Shown one piece after another: positions 36,917-46,569 of a stretch of DNA of 64,000 bases. The position numbers were made by a program, and so were the translations under genes. Under the pieces are notes generated by a model. It worked only from the letters and a program-made list of their open reading frames with translations. It was not told where the DNA came from and did no database searches. Source of the DNA: Phytopseudomonas dryadis (GTDB lineage: Bacteria; Pseudomonadota; Gammaproteobacteria; Pseudomonadales; Pseudomonadaceae); NCBI RefSeq assembly GCF_004327355.1, contig NZ_QJUM01000013.1:1-64000 (forward strand). Reading direction: 5' to 3'. The first letter of the stretch is position 1; each line of letters starts with the position of its first letter.

Positions 36917-38860
36917 TCAGGTTCTGAAACGCCCCACCAGGCCATTGAGCTCCCCTGACAACACTTCCAGGCGTTGCGAATCGCTACGCGCCGAGAGCGC
37001 CAGTTCCTCGACCAGTTGCGCGTCGGTCTGGATCTGCGCGATGTGCCGGTTGATGTCTTCGGCGACCTGGTGCTGTTCTTCGGCGGCGGTGGCGATCTGG
37101 GTGTTCTGGTCGCGGATCTCGTCCACCGAATGGCGGATCTGTTCGAAGCTGTCGCGGGCCTGCTGGATACGCTCGACGCTGTTCTGCGACATGCTCAGGC
37201 TGTTCTGCATCTGCCGGGTGACATCCTGGGTGCGCCGGGCCAGGCCGCCGAGCAGGTTGTCGATCTCGCCGGTGGAGTCGGCGGTGCGCTTGGCCAGGGC
37301 GCGGACTTCGTCGGCGACCACGGCGAAGCCGCGGCCCTGTTCACCGGCCCGGGCGGCTTCGATGGCGGCGTTGAGCGCCAGCAGGTTGGTCTGCTCGGCG
37401 ATGGAGCGGATGGTGTCGAGGATGGCGTTGATGTTCTTGCTGTCCTGCTCCAGCACCTGCATGGCCTCGGTCGACTGCTGCAGGTTTTCGCTGAGCTTGG
37501 AGACGCTGCCGGTGGCCTCGTCGATCTGCAACTGGCCATCGTGAACCTGGCGTTGCCCGGCATCGGCCGAGGCGGCGGCCTGGCTGCTGGAGCGCGCCAC
37601 TTCGTTGGCGGTGGCGACCATCTCGTTGAAGGCGGTGGACACCAGCTCCACGGCTTCGCGCTGGCGCCCGGCGGCATCGTTCATGTCGCGGGCCACACGG
37701 GTGGTGGCGTCGGAGGCGCTCTGCAGGTCGGCGGAGGCGCTGCCGATGCGTTGCACCAGGGTGCGGATGGCGCCGAGGAACTGGTTGAACCAGCGCGCCA
37801 GCAGGGCGGTTTCGTCATTGCCACGGACGTCCAGGCTGCGGGTCAGGTCGCCTTCGCCCTGGGCGATGCCTTCCAGGCCCCCGGCGACGCTGCGGATCGG
37901 CCGTACGATGAGCCCGGCGAAGCTGGCGCCGACGATGGCGAACAGCGCCGCCAGCACGGCGGCGATGACGCCGATCTGCCAGGTCAGGCTGGTGGCCTTG
38001 GCCATCACCTCATCGCGCTCGATCAGGCCGACGAAACGCCAGCCCAGGGATGGCGACGACCAGACGTTGGCCATGTACGGCACGCCCTCCAGTTCCACTT
38101 CGACCAGGCCTTGCTCGACCTTGGCCAGCTCGGCGTAGCCGCCGCCCAGTTCGCTGAGCAGCTTGAAGTTGTGCGAGGCATCGCGCGGGTCCACCAGCAC
38201 GTTACCGGTGTTTTCCAGCAGCATCAGGTAGCCGCTGTGGCCCAGCTCGATCTGCTTGACCAGGTCGGTGAGCTGCTTGAGCGACACGTCCAGGCCGAGT
38301 ACGCCGGCCGGCTGGCCCTGGGCATTGGCGATGGTGCGCACGGTGCCCATCAGCACCACGTCGTCCGGGGCCCAGTAGTAGGCCGAGGTGCGCACCGTCC
38401 TGCCCGGCGCGGCCATGGCCGCCTGGTACCAGGGGCGTACGCGCGGGTCGTAGTTGCTCAGGCCCGGATCGTCCGGCCAGATCGCGTAACCGCCGTCCGG
38501 CTGGCCGACCGAGAGGTAGGCCGTGGTCGGATGGCTGGCGGCGAACTGGGTGAACATCTGCAGCAGCGCCTGGTTGGCCGGCGGCAGCGGGGTCTGCGCG
38601 GCATCGGCGCCGCTGTAGTTCTTCAGGGCGTCGGCCTCGACCACCAGAGGGCTCTTGGCCAGGTACTCGACGTTCTGCGCGATGGCGTCGAAGAACTGGT
38701 TCATGGCGTTCTCGATCTGGCGGATCTCCCGGCTGCTGCTGTCGAGAAAATCCTCCTGTGCCTGGCTGCGCAGGTTGACGATCACCACCACCGCGACCAG
38801 TACCACGGGCACACAGGCAATGGCCGCGAAGGCCCAGGTCAGTTTCTGTTTGATGTTCAC
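36917..38860 (-). CDS. Methyl-accepting chemotaxis protein with dCache sensor
   Basis: 647-aa inner-membrane receptor: TM1 (about 8-30), periplasmic dCache_1 domain (about 40-280), TM2, HAMP (IVRPIRSV...), and a cytoplasmic signalling domain whose tip ([20 protein letters not shown]) is canonical. The sensor has YDPRVRPWY and a later LGLDV, matching in spacing the Tyr-(5)-Arg-Trp-Tyr...Asp ligand signature of amino-acid/amine-binding dCache receptors. The start is GTG 38860 ([11 protein letters not shown]), with AGGA upstream; longer frames run into repeat DNA. It may sense amines, polyamines or amino acids, like TlpQ/McpU or Pct receptors. The ligand is inferred only. Confidence 0.93.
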   Translation of the reverse strand: MNIKQKLTWAFAAIACVPVVLVAVVVIVNLRSQAQEDFLDSSSREIRQIENAMNQFFDAIAQNVEYLAKSPLVVEADALKNYSGADAAQTPLPPANQALLQMFTQFAASHPTTAYLSVGQPDGGYAIWPDDPGLSNYDPRVRPWYQAAMAAPGRTVRTSAYYWAPDDVVLMGTVRTIANAQGQPAGVLGLDVSLKQLTDLVKQIELGHSGYLMLLENTGNVLVDPRDASHNFKLLSELGGGYAELAKVEQGLVEVELEGVPYMANVWSSPSLGWRFVGLIERDEVMAKATSLTWQIGVIAAVLAALFAIVGASFAGLIVRPIRSVAGGLEGIAQGEGDLTRSLDVRGNDETALLARWFNQFLGAIRTLVQRIGSASADLQSASDATTRVARDMNDAAGRQREAVELVSTAFNEMVATANEVARSSSQAAASADAGQRQVHDGQLQIDEATGSVSKLSENLQQSTEAMQVLEQDSKNINAILDTIRSIAEQTNLLALNAAIEAARAGEQGRGFAVVADEVRALAKRTADSTGEIDNLLGGLARRTQDVTRQMQNSLSMSQNSVERIQQARDSFEQIRHSVDEIRDQNTQIATAAEEQHQVAEDINRHIAQIQTDAQLVEELALSARSDSQRLEVLSGELNGLVGRFRT

Positions 38861-39015
38861 GAGGGGGTTCCTGCTGGGTCGGAAGGCGTTGTTATTGGGC
38901 TTGGCAGCTCGAACGGGAAAAGGAAACGCAATGCTTTCGGGGTCGTTGTGAACACTGGATCGGCTGGGGCTGGGGAAACTTGAACGGTATTTGGTATGCC
39001 GGCTCAGGGTTCGCC

Positions 39016-39146
39016 TGCAGGCGCGTCGACCCCGGCGCGATGCGATGGCGGCCATGCTGCAAAAACGCGATATGGCCACGATTCGCCGCGAGGGCGCGCC
39101 TCCTGCACATGTGGCAATGCTGCGCGCTTATTGCTGAATCCCGTGT
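39016..39146. repeat. BIME-type repeat, family B, right of the chemoreceptor gene
   Basis: Direct repeat of the block at 36638-36749: GGCGCGTCGACCCCGGCGCG, ATATGGCCACGATTCGCCGC, CATGTGGCAATGCTGCGCGC and TTGCTGAATC. Together with 39191-39243 it explains most of the 380-base gap between the receptor and sitD. Confidence 0.72.
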
Positions 39147-39190
39147 CGATACCGTGCGATCGACATTTGATCGGTGTCGCGACCCCAGGC

Positions 39191-39243
39191 TAGGGCCTGT
39201 TGACGTTTCAGCGCGGCCGTGCGTGAAACGTCAACAGACCCTA
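39191..39243. repeat. Complete palindromic repeat, family C
   Basis: TAGGGCCTGTTGACGTTTCA (39191-39210) and TGAAACGTCAACAGACCCTA (39224-39243) pair at 19 of 20 positions around a 13-base GC-rich loop. The last triplet is the TAG stop codon (minus strand) of sitD. A half copy is at 9157-9179 and a diverged copy at 50845-50893. Confidence 0.85.
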
Positions 39244-40098
39244 AGAGCGCTGCGCTGCGTCGGATTGCCCTGCCGAAATCCTGCGCTCGCGGCGCCCGGC
39301 ATGCACGAACACCACCACGAACAGCAGGCTGAGCAATACCACGATGGTCGGCCCGGGGGCGCTGTCGATGAAAAAGCTCAGGTATACGCCGCTCAGGGCT
39401 GCGCCGACGGCGATGCCCACCGCAGTGAAGAGCATGGCGCCCATGGTGCGGGTGAGCAGGAAGGCAATGGCGCCGGGGGCGATCATCAGCGCCACGGTGA
39501 GGACGATGCCGATGGCCTTCAGCGCGCCGACGATGGTCAGCGACATCACCGCCAGCAGGCCGTAGTGCAGCAGGCGCACCGGCAGGCCGACGGTGCGCGC
39601 CTGCACCGGATCGAAGGCGTGCAGCAGCAGATCGCGCCACTTCAGGGCGATGAACGCCACCACGGCCAGGCCGATCAGGCCGCTTTCCAGGATATCCGGC
39701 CAGTCGATGCCGAGCATGTCGCCGAACAGGATGTGATCCAGGTGCACGTCGCTGTGAATCTGCGTGTACAGCAGCAGGCCGAAGCCGAACATGCCGGAGA
39801 ACACCACGCCCATCAGGGTGTCCTGCTTGATCCGGCTGTTGTCCTTGAGGTAGCCGGAGGCCACGGCGCAGAGCATGCCGGCGATGAAGGCGCCGAGCGA
39901 ATAGGGCATACCGACCATATAGGCGACGACCACGCCGGGAAACACGGCGTGGGCGGTGGCGTCGCCCATCAGCGCCCAGCCCTTGAGCACCAGGAAGCAC
40001 GACAGCAGGGCGGCGGGAATGGCCACCAGCACGGCGATCAGCAGGGCGTATTGCATGAAGTCGATTTGCAGCGGTTGCAGCAGCATCTCCATGCTCAT
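39241..40098 (-). CDS. sitD: Mn/Fe ABC transporter, second permease (SitD-like)
   Basis: 285-aa membrane protein of the ABC-3 family with about eight hydrophobic segments; conserved GDATAHAVFPG and the MIAPGAIAFLLT region. Last gene of a four-gene operon. ATG 40098 overlaps the stop of sitC (ATGA). Two permease genes are typical of SitABCD/YfeABCD systems; ZnuABC has one. The stop codon lies in a palindromic repeat. Confidence 0.88.
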   Translation of the reverse strand: MSMEMLLQPLQIDFMQYALLIAVLVAIPAALLSCFLVLKGWALMGDATAHAVFPGVVVAYMVGMPYSLGAFIAGMLCAVASGYLKDNSRIKQDTLMGVVFSGMFGFGLLLYTQIHSDVHLDHILFGDMLGIDWPDILESGLIGLAVVAFIALKWRDLLLHAFDPVQARTVGLPVRLLHYGLLAVMSLTIVGALKAIGIVLTVALMIAPGAIAFLLTRTMGAMLFTAVGIAVGAALSGVYLSFFIDSAPGPTIVVLLSLLFVVVFVHAGRRERRISAGQSDAAQRS

Positions 40099-40949
40099 GT
40101 CTCCAGCCGTGCCTGGGCGGCGCGGCGGCGGGCCGCGAGCAGGCCATGCTTGGGCGCGAAGCAGAAGGCCAGCAGGAATATGCCGGTCTGCAGCACGATG
40201 ATGATCGCCCCGGTGGCGCCATCGAGAAAGTAGCTGGCGTAGGCGCCGAAGAAGCTGCTCAGGCCGCCGATGCCGACGGCGATCAGCAGCAGCCGCTCGA
40301 AACGGTCGCTGAGCAGGTAGGCGGTGGCGCCCGGGGTGACCACCATGGCGATCACCAGGAAGGCGCCGACCGTCTGCATCGCCGCCACGCTGCAGGCCGA
40401 CAGCAGGATGAAGAACACCGCCTTGAGCAGTGCCGGGTTGAGGCCGATGGAGCGGGCATGGTGCTCGTCGAAGAACACCACCATCAGATCCTTCCAGCGC
40501 AGCGCCAGCACCGCCAGGGTGATGCCGGCGATCAACAGCAACTGCAGGGTATCGCCGGGGGTGATGGCGAGGATGTTGCCGAGCACGATGGTCTGGATGT
40601 TCACCGAGGTCGGCGACAGCGAGACCATGAACAGGCCGAGGCCGAAGAAGGAGGAGAAGATCAGGCCGATGATCACGTCTTCCTTGAGCTTGCTGCGCTG
40701 GTTGAGGAACAGCATGGCGCCGGCGGCCAGGGTGCCGGCGCCGAAGGCGCCGAGGGCGAAGGGCAGGCCGAGCATGTAGGCGCCGGCGACGCCGGGCACG
40801 ATGGAGTGGGCCAGGGCGTCGCCGATCAGCGACCAGCCCTTGAGCATCAGGTACACCGACAACAGCGCGCAGACCATACCGACCAGGGTCGAGACCCACA
40901 TGGCATTGACCATGTAGCCGTAGGAAAAGGGTTCGAGCAGGATGTGCAC
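40095..40949 (-). CDS. sitC: Mn/Fe ABC transporter, first permease (SitC-like)
   Basis: 284-aa ABC-3 permease; GDALAHSIVPGVAGAY and VVTPGATAYLL are the family signatures. The start is GTG at 40949, whose G is also the last base of the sitB stop (TAGTG), so the two are tightly coupled. Together with the next gene it forms the membrane channel. Confidence 0.88.
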   Translation of the reverse strand: MHILLEPFSYGYMVNAMWVSTLVGMVCALLSVYLMLKGWSLIGDALAHSIVPGVAGAYMLGLPFALGAFGAGTLAAGAMLFLNQRSKLKEDVIIGLIFSSFFGLGLFMVSLSPTSVNIQTIVLGNILAITPGDTLQLLLIAGITLAVLALRWKDLMVVFFDEHHARSIGLNPALLKAVFFILLSACSVAAMQTVGAFLVIAMVVTPGATAYLLSDRFERLLLIAVGIGGLSSFFGAYASYFLDGATGAIIIVLQTGIFLLAFCFAPKHGLLAARRRAAQARLET

Positions 40950-41845
40950 TATTGATCCTTTTCGTCGACGCGACCGCGGATGGTCGACTTGCCGTCGTAG
41001 AGCACCAGCGGGCGTTCGTCGTCGGTGATGATGCCGATCAGCGGGGCGCTGCGGCCTTGGCCTTCGCCAGGCAGCTCGAAGTGGCGCAGCACGCCGCCGA
41101 AGGTGCGCTCGAGGTTTTCCCGGGTGAACACCGATTGGGTCGGGCCGTAGGCCAGCACGGTGCTTGCCAGCAGCACCGTGCGGTCGCAGAACTCCGGCAC
41201 GCTGCCCAGGTTGTGGGTGGAGACCAGCATCACCCGGCCTTCGTCACGCAGTTCGCCGAGCAGCCGCACGATGGCGTCTTCGGTCTTGACGTCGACACCG
41301 GTGAACGGCTCGTCGAGCAGGATCACCCGCGCATCCTGGGCCAGGGCGCGGGCGAGGAACACGCGCTTCTTCTGGCCGCCGGACAGTTCGCCGATCTGCC
41401 GTTTGCGCAGCTCGCCCATGCCGACCCGGGCCAGGGCGGCGGCCACCGCCTCATGGTCGGCGGCGCGGGGCCGGCGCAGCAGGTTCATGTGGCCGTAGCG
41501 GCCCATCATGACCACGTCTTCGACCAGCACCGGGAAGTTCCAGTCGACGTCCTCGCTCTGCGGCACGTAGGCGATCAGGTTGCGCTTGAGCGCCGCCGCC
41601 ACGGGCATGCCGAGCACCGTGATGTCGCCCTGGGCCAGGCGCACGAAACCCATGATCGCCTTGAACAGCGTCGACTTGCCGCTGCCGTTGATGCCGACCA
41701 GGGCGGTAACGCTGCCGCAGGGGCTGGCGAAGCTGGCGTCGCGCAGGGCGGTGTGGCCATTGCGGTAGGTGACGCTGATCCGCTCGACGTTGATGCCGCT
41801 GCCTTCGTCCTGTCCGGCGCCGGCCTGGGCGCTGTGCTGCATCAT
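40949..41845 (-). CDS. sitB: Mn/Fe ABC transporter, ATPase (SitB-like)
   Basis: 298 aa. Walker [11 protein letters not shown]-loop VPQSEDVDW, signature LSGGQKKR, Walker [13 protein letters not shown] and the H-loop STHN. The [14 protein letters not shown] run is characteristic of metal-type ABC ATPases. Two ATGs in a row overlap the stop of sitA (ATGATG), so initiation is coupled. Confidence 0.9.
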   Translation of the reverse strand: MMQHSAQAGAGQDEGSGINVERISVTYRNGHTALRDASFASPCGSVTALVGINGSGKSTLFKAIMGFVRLAQGDITVLGMPVAAALKRNLIAYVPQSEDVDWNFPVLVEDVVMMGRYGHMNLLRRPRAADHEAVAAALARVGMGELRKRQIGELSGGQKKRVFLARALAQDARVILLDEPFTGVDVKTEDAIVRLLGELRDEGRVMLVSTHNLGSVPEFCDRTVLLASTVLAYGPTQSVFTRENLERTFGGVLRHFELPGEGQGRSAPLIGIITDDERPLVLYDGKSTIRGRVDEKDQ

Positions 41846-42741
41846 TCGGCCAGCCCGTCGACGATGGTCTGCGCGGTGACGCGCAGCAGGTCGAGGTAGG
41901 TCGGCACCGGGCCGTCCGGCTCGCTGAGGGAGTCGACATACAGCACGCCGCCGTATTTGGCGCCGGTTTCACGAGCCACCTGCTGGGCCGGCGAGGCGGA
42001 AATGGTGCTTTCGCTGAACACGGCGGGAATGGCGTTGGCCCTGACCGCGTCGATCACCTTGCGCACCTGCTGCGGCGTGCCCTGCTGATCGGCGTTGATC
42101 GGCCACAGGTACAGCTCCTTGAGGCCGAAGTCCCGCGCCAGGTAGCTGAACGCGCCTTCGCTGGAGACCAGCCAGCGGCGCGCCTCGGGGATCGACTGCA
42201 GGCGTTCGCGGATCGGCGCCACGGCGGCCTGGATGCGCGCCTTGTAGGCCTCGGCGTTGGCCTGGTAGGTGGCGGCGTTGGCGGCGTCGTACCGGACCAG
42301 GGCATCGCGGATGTTGACGATGTAGATCATGGCGGCGTCCGGCGACATCCAGGCATGGGGATTGGGCTTGCCGCCATAGGGGCCGTCGGCGATGCCGATG
42401 GGAATGATGCCGTCGCTCAGGGTCACCGCCGGTACGCCCTGCAGGCGCTGCAGGAAGCGCTCGAACCACAGCTCCAGGCTCATGCCGTTGCGCAGGATCA
42501 GCTGGGCATCGCGGGCCTTGAGGATATCGCCGGGCGTCGGCTGGTAGTTGTGGATCTCCGCGCCGGGCTTGGTGATCGACTCGACCACGGCGGCGTCGCC
42601 GGCGACCTGGCGGGCCATGTCGGCGAGCACGGTGAAGGTGGTGATGACCTTGAACTTGCCTTCGGCGCCGGCCAGTGGCGGCGTCAGGAGCAGGCAGAGG
42701 GCGGCGAGCAGGGGAGCGAAGGTGCGCGACCGATTGAACAT
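41842..42741 (-). CDS. sitA: Mn/Fe ABC transporter, metal-binding protein (SitA-like)
   Basis: 299 aa with a signal peptide ([19 protein letters not shown]). Cluster A-I metal-binding protein: ligands His64 (AEIHNYQPT), His129 (NPHAWMS), Glu195 (SSEGAFSY) and Asp270 (LYVDSLS). The His-His-Glu-Asp set is typical of Mn/Fe proteins (SitA, PsaA, MntC) and there is no His-rich loop as in ZnuA, so zinc is unlikely. ATG 42741 has GAGG six bases upstream; ATG 42747 directly abuts it. First gene of sitABCD. An AT-rich promoter region lies upstream. Confidence 0.9.
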   Translation of the reverse strand: MFNRSRTFAPLLAALCLLLTPPLAGAEGKFKVITTFTVLADMARQVAGDAAVVESITKPGAEIHNYQPTPGDILKARDAQLILRNGMSLELWFERFLQRLQGVPAVTLSDGIIPIGIADGPYGGKPNPHAWMSPDAAMIYIVNIRDALVRYDAANAATYQANAEAYKARIQAAVAPIRERLQSIPEARRWLVSSEGAFSYLARDFGLKELYLWPINADQQGTPQQVRKVIDAVRANAIPAVFSESTISASPAQQVARETGAKYGGVLYVDSLSEPDGPVPTYLDLLRVTAQTIVDGLAE

Positions 42742-43089
42742 CTTCATCCTCGTATGGCGTGATCGGGTAAATCACCGGGATGAACTCAGCGACCCCGGAC
42801 AGGGTGTCACTCTACTGATAATTTTACGTCAATGAAAACTATTGGCATTAGAGATTTATTTTCGATGAATAAAGGAGCCGGGATGGGGCTAGGGGTTGCG
42901 GTCGAGCCTGGTGGCTGGCGCCGCTGCGGGCAGCGCTGCGCCCGACCCGAGCCTCGGACCGGACCTGTGCCCGCGCAACCGTGTCGCGGCTGACCATCGC
43001 CGCGGGGGCGCGGCGCCTGCCAGAGCGGCGCGAATCACCGATCCGGCGGGCGCCCTGCCCTGGCCCCGGAACGAGGCGATTGCAGGCGC
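42742..43089. promoter_or_regulatory. AT-rich promoter region of the sitABCD operon plus gene-free spacer
   Basis: The part next to sitA (about 42804-42873) is AT-rich in a GC-rich setting. On the minus strand TTGACG (42832-42827) and TGACAC (42809-42804) are 17 bases apart, a good -35 with a weak -10. A Fur or MntR-type operator is expected here but no convincing consensus was found. The remainder (42880-43089) is GC-rich with degenerate repeat DNA and no ORF. Confidence 0.4.
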
Positions 43090-44190
43090 TCAGCTGCCGG
43101 TCTTGATCTTGGTCCAGGCGCGGGTGCGCACGCGTTCGATCTTCTGCGGCAGGGGCTCGACGCTGTAGAGGGTTTTCTGCGCTTCGGCGGTCGGGGTCAG
43201 GTCCACGTTCTCGCTGATCGCCTTGCTGACCAGCGGCATGGAGTCCTTGTTCGGATTGGGGTAACCGAGGAAATCGCTGATCGGCGCGATCACCTGCGGG
43301 TCGAGCAGGTTGTTGAGGAACTCATGAGCTTCCTCGACGTTCCCGGCGCTGGCGGGAATGGCGAAGGTGTCGAACCAGATCGGCGCACCCTCCCTGGGCA
43401 GGCGCCAGTCGACCACCACGCCGTTGCCGGCTTCCTTGGCGCGGTTGGCGAACTGGTAGAAGCTGCCCGAATAGCCGATGGCCACGCAGATATCGCCGTT
43501 GGCGATGTCGGTCATGTACTTGGCCGAGTGGAAGTAGGTGACGTACGGGCGGATGCTCAGCATCAGCTCGGTGGCCTTGTCGTAGTCCGCCGGGTTGGTG
43601 CTGTTGGGCGGCAGGCCCAGGTAGTGCAGGGCGATGGGCAGGATCTCGTTGGGCGCATCGAGCATGGCCACGCCGCACTGCTTGAGCTTGGCCATGTTCT
43701 CGGGCTTGAACACCAGGTCCCAGCTGTCCACGGGCGCGTCGGCGCCGAGGGCGGCCTTGACCTTGTCCGGGTTGAAGCCGATCAGCACGGTGCCGTACAT
43801 GTAGGGCACGCCGTACTGGTTGCCGGGGTCGTTGCTCTCCAGCAGCTTGAGCAGGGCCGGGTCGAGGTGCTGCCAGTTGGGCAGCTTGCGCTTGTCGAGC
43901 TTCTGGAACACGCCGGCCTTGATCTGGGTGTCGAGGAACATGTTCGACGGCACCACCAGGTCGTAGCCCGAGTTGCCGGTGAGCAGCTTGGCTTCCAGGG
44001 CCTCGTTGGTCTCGAAGGTGTCCCAGGTCAGCTTGATGCCGCTGTTCTGCTGAAAGTCCTTGAGGGTCTGCGGCAGGATGTAGTCGGCCCAGTTGTAGAC
44101 CCGTAGTTCCCGCGCCTCGGCCATGGCGGCGCCGGCCAGCAGGGCGGTGGCGCAGAGCGTGGCGCCGAACAGGCTGTGGAGGTTTTTCAT
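43090..44190 (-). CDS. Polyamine-type ABC transporter binding protein (PotF/SpuD-like)
   Basis: 366 aa with a signal peptide (MKNLHSLFGATLCATALLAGAAMA). The mature start ELRVYNWADYI and the following YDLVVPSNMFL are hallmarks of PotD/PotF-type putrescine/spermidine-binding proteins. ATG 44190 is preferred (GGAG nine bases upstream) over ATG 44196. It lies 47 bp after the acetylpolyamine amidohydrolase gene on the same strand, a pairing also found in P. aeruginosa as I recall. No permease or ATPase gene is present here. It may deliver (acetyl)polyamines to a transporter encoded elsewhere. Confidence 0.92.
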   Translation of the reverse strand: MKNLHSLFGATLCATALLAGAAMAEARELRVYNWADYILPQTLKDFQQNSGIKLTWDTFETNEALEAKLLTGNSGYDLVVPSNMFLDTQIKAGVFQKLDKRKLPNWQHLDPALLKLLESNDPGNQYGVPYMYGTVLIGFNPDKVKAALGADAPVDSWDLVFKPENMAKLKQCGVAMLDAPNEILPIALHYLGLPPNSTNPADYDKATELMLSIRPYVTYFHSAKYMTDIANGDICVAIGYSGSFYQFANRAKEAGNGVVVDWRLPREGAPIWFDTFAIPASAGNVEEAHEFLNNLLDPQVIAPISDFLGYPNPNKDSMPLVSKAISENVDLTPTAEAQKTLYSVEPLPQKIERVRTRAWTKIKTGS

Positions 44191-44237
44191 CTGCATGTGC
44201 TCCGTTGTAGGCGTTTTATCGGCCGTGTCGTGTGGGC

Positions 44238-45266
44238 TCAGGCGCCCTCGAAACCTTCCAGTACGTTCACCGCGTTGATGCCGATCTCTTCGACGGCGTA
44301 GCCGCCTTCCATGACGAACAGCGTGGGTTTGCCGAGCCGGGCGATGCGCTCGCCCATGCGCAGGTAGTCGGGGCTGTCGAGCCTGAACTGGGAGATCGGG
44401 TCTTCCTTGAAGGTGTCCACGCCCAGGGACACCACGATCACCTCCGGGGCATAGGCGGCGATGCGTTTGCAGGCGCTCTCCAGGGCCGCGCTCCAGGGCT
44501 CCCAGGCGCTGCCGGCGGCCAGCGGCAGGTTGAGGTTGAAACCCTCGCCGGCGCCTTCGCCCTGCTCGTCGGCATAGCCGAGGAAGAAGGGGAATTCGAA
44601 GGCGGGGTGGCCGTGGATCGAGGCGAACAGCACGTCGTCGCGAGCGTAGAAGATCGACTGGGTGCCGTTGCCATGGTGGTAGTCGACGTCGAGGATGGCG
44701 ACCCGTTTGCAGCCCTGATCGAGAAAGGCCTGGGCGGCGATGGCGGCGTTGTTCAGGTAGCAGTAGCCACCCATCAGGTCGGCGGCGGCGTGGTGGCCCG
44801 GCGGGCGGCACAGGGCGAAGGCGCTGTGGGCGCCGTCGCCGATCAACTGCTGCCCGCTCAGGGCGACCTGGGTGGCCGTCCAGGCGGCCTGCCAGGTGCC
44901 GGCGGTGATCGGCGCGCCGCCGTCGAAGCTGTAGTAGCCCAGTTGCCCGTGCAGGTTGTCCGGCACCACGCTGCGCAGGGTGCGCGCCGGCCAGGTGAAG
45001 GGCATCAGGTCGCCGTCGCGGCCCATGGCTGCCCAGCGCGCCCAGGCGCCTTCGAAGAAAGCCAGGTAGTCGCGGTCGTGAATGCGTTCGACCGGTGCGC
45101 GGCCGAAGTCGCTCGGCTCGATGACGTCACCGAGTTTCTGCTGGCGCACCCGGGCCAGCACGTGGTCGGCGCGCGAGGGCATCTCGAAGCAGGGCTTGAG
45201 CTCCCCGTCGATGATTTCGCAGCGACCGTGATGCAGGTGATGGTCGTCGCTGTAGATCGTCAGCAT
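44238..45266 (-). CDS. aphA: Acetylpolyamine amidohydrolase (HDAC-like)
   Basis: 342-aa zinc hydrolase of the class II histone deacetylase fold, removing acetyl groups from acetylputrescine, acetylcadaverine and similar amines. His158-His159 (RPPGHHA), zinc ligands Asp195, His197 and Asp284 and the transition-state Tyr323 (MEGGYA) fall at the same numbers I recall for the Mycoplana ramosa enzyme. AAGGAG precedes ATG 45266. It is first in a probable operon with the polyamine-binding protein and follows an AraC gene on the same strand. Its role is probably acetylpolyamine catabolism. Confidence 0.93.
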   Translation of the reverse strand: MLTIYSDDHHLHHGRCEIIDGELKPCFEMPSRADHVLARVRQQKLGDVIEPSDFGRAPVERIHDRDYLAFFEGAWARWAAMGRDGDLMPFTWPARTLRSVVPDNLHGQLGYYSFDGGAPITAGTWQAAWTATQVALSGQQLIGDGAHSAFALCRPPGHHAAADLMGGYCYLNNAAIAAQAFLDQGCKRVAILDVDYHHGNGTQSIFYARDDVLFASIHGHPAFEFPFFLGYADEQGEGAGEGFNLNLPLAAGSAWEPWSAALESACKRIAAYAPEVIVVSLGVDTFKEDPISQFRLDSPDYLRMGERIARLGKPTLFVMEGGYAVEEIGINAVNVLEGFEGA

Positions 45267-45404
45267 GGCAGGCTCCTTGGCCGGGATACGCCTGCATTCT
45301 TGGCCAGGCCCAGGCCTGGCTGGAACGACAGGAACGGCCAAAAGGGGATCGATATGGCCACGAAATGGCGCAGCCGTGATCCGCTACGGTGCGCGGCGCC
45401 GGGG

Positions 45405-46412
45405 TCACGACAGCGTCGGGCGGCGGTAGCGGCTCGGCGAAGTACCGCTCCAGCGCTGGAAGGCGTGGCGGAAACTGGCGGTTTCGCTGTAGCCGAGCTC
45501 TTCGGCGATACGGGCGATGGGCAGGCGCTCCTGTTCCAGCAACTGGCGCGCCTGTTCGAAGCGCAGTTCGTCGAGCAGGGCCTGGTAGCTGGTGCCGACC
45601 TCCTGCAGCTGCCGGCGCAGGGTGCGCGAAGAGCAGCGCAACTGCCTGGCCAGCCCGTCGAGCCCGGGAGCCGCGGGCAGCTGGCTGGCCAGCAACTGGC
45701 GCACGCGGGAGATCAGCGCCAGGTGGGAGACGAACTCGCGGTTCAACTGCCGGCAGCGTTCCAGGGTGTCGCGGTGGGTGACCGGATCGGCCAGGGGCAG
45801 GCGCCTGTCCAGCCAGTGGCTGGCGAAGACCAGGGCGTTGTCGGCCGCCTGAAAGTGCACCGCACAGGGGAAGTTGTCCGCGTACTGCGCGCGGTAGGCC
45901 GGCGCGGCATGCATGAACCGCGCTTCGCGCAGGGGCAGCGCCTGGCCCAGCAGGTCGTCGCAGATCAGCTTCAGCGACGCCAGGCAGAACTCGGTATTGA
46001 AGGTGGCCAGCTCCGGCGCTTCGCGGTAGTCGCGGGCTTCGAGCCAGGCGTGTTCGCCGTCACGCCGCAGGCGCAGCTCGAACAGGGTGCCGAGCAGGGC
46101 GGGGAAGGCCAGCGCCACGTCCAGCGCTTCGCCCAGGGTGGCGGCGGACAGCAGGCTGAAACCGAGCAGCCCGTAGGAGGACACATGCATGCGCTGGCCC
46201 AGCTCCAGGCCCAGATCACGGCGCCGGGCGATGGCGTTGAGGAACACCCGGCGCTCCTGACCGATGCTGATGTGCATCTGCGGGCGTTGCAGGTCGTCCT
46301 GGCTGATGCCGCTGCCGGCCAGCAGTTCTTCACGGCTGATGTGGCCGTCGCGACAGAGGGTGTCGAGTGCCAGGACAACCGCGTGCAGGGTGGTCAGGTG
46401 CGAATGCGGCAT
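45405..46412 (-). CDS. AraC-family regulator upstream of the polyamine genes
   Basis: 335 aa: N-terminal arabinose-binding-like (PF12625-type) ligand domain and C-terminal pair of helix-turn-helix motifs (LDGLARQLRCSSRTLRRQL; IARIAEELGYSETASFRHAF) ending in a typical GTSPSRYRR. This OruR/ArgR-like architecture often controls amino acid or amine catabolism. Placed 138 bp before aphA on the same strand, so it is a plausible regulator of the polyamine block. No regulator-specific sites identified. Confidence 0.92.
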   Translation of the reverse strand: MPHSHLTTLHAVVLALDTLCRDGHISREELLAGSGISQDDLQRPQMHISIGQERRVFLNAIARRRDLGLELGQRMHVSSYGLLGFSLLSAATLGEALDVALAFPALLGTLFELRLRRDGEHAWLEARDYREAPELATFNTEFCLASLKLICDDLLGQALPLREARFMHAAPAYRAQYADNFPCAVHFQAADNALVFASHWLDRRLPLADPVTHRDTLERCRQLNREFVSHLALISRVRQLLASQLPAAPGLDGLARQLRCSSRTLRRQLQEVGTSYQALLDELRFEQARQLLEQERLPIARIAEELGYSETASFRHAFQRWSGTSPSRYRRPTLS

Positions 46413-46569
46413 GGGTCACGCCATCCGTTGGGATACGCGATGATCCAGCAATAAGCATGCCTGTGTAGCGATGGCCCCCCTCGCTCGGCAACGCCCTTCG
46501 CCGCGGCCGCGACGCCGCGCCAGCGGAGCCGCCCGGATGGGGTGCTTGGTAACGCTCGACGAGCAGTCC

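Noticed and set aside
39241..42741. znuABC zinc transporter
   Set aside because: There are two permease genes, the binding protein has His-His-Glu-Asp ligands and no His-rich loop, all of which favour Mn/Fe.
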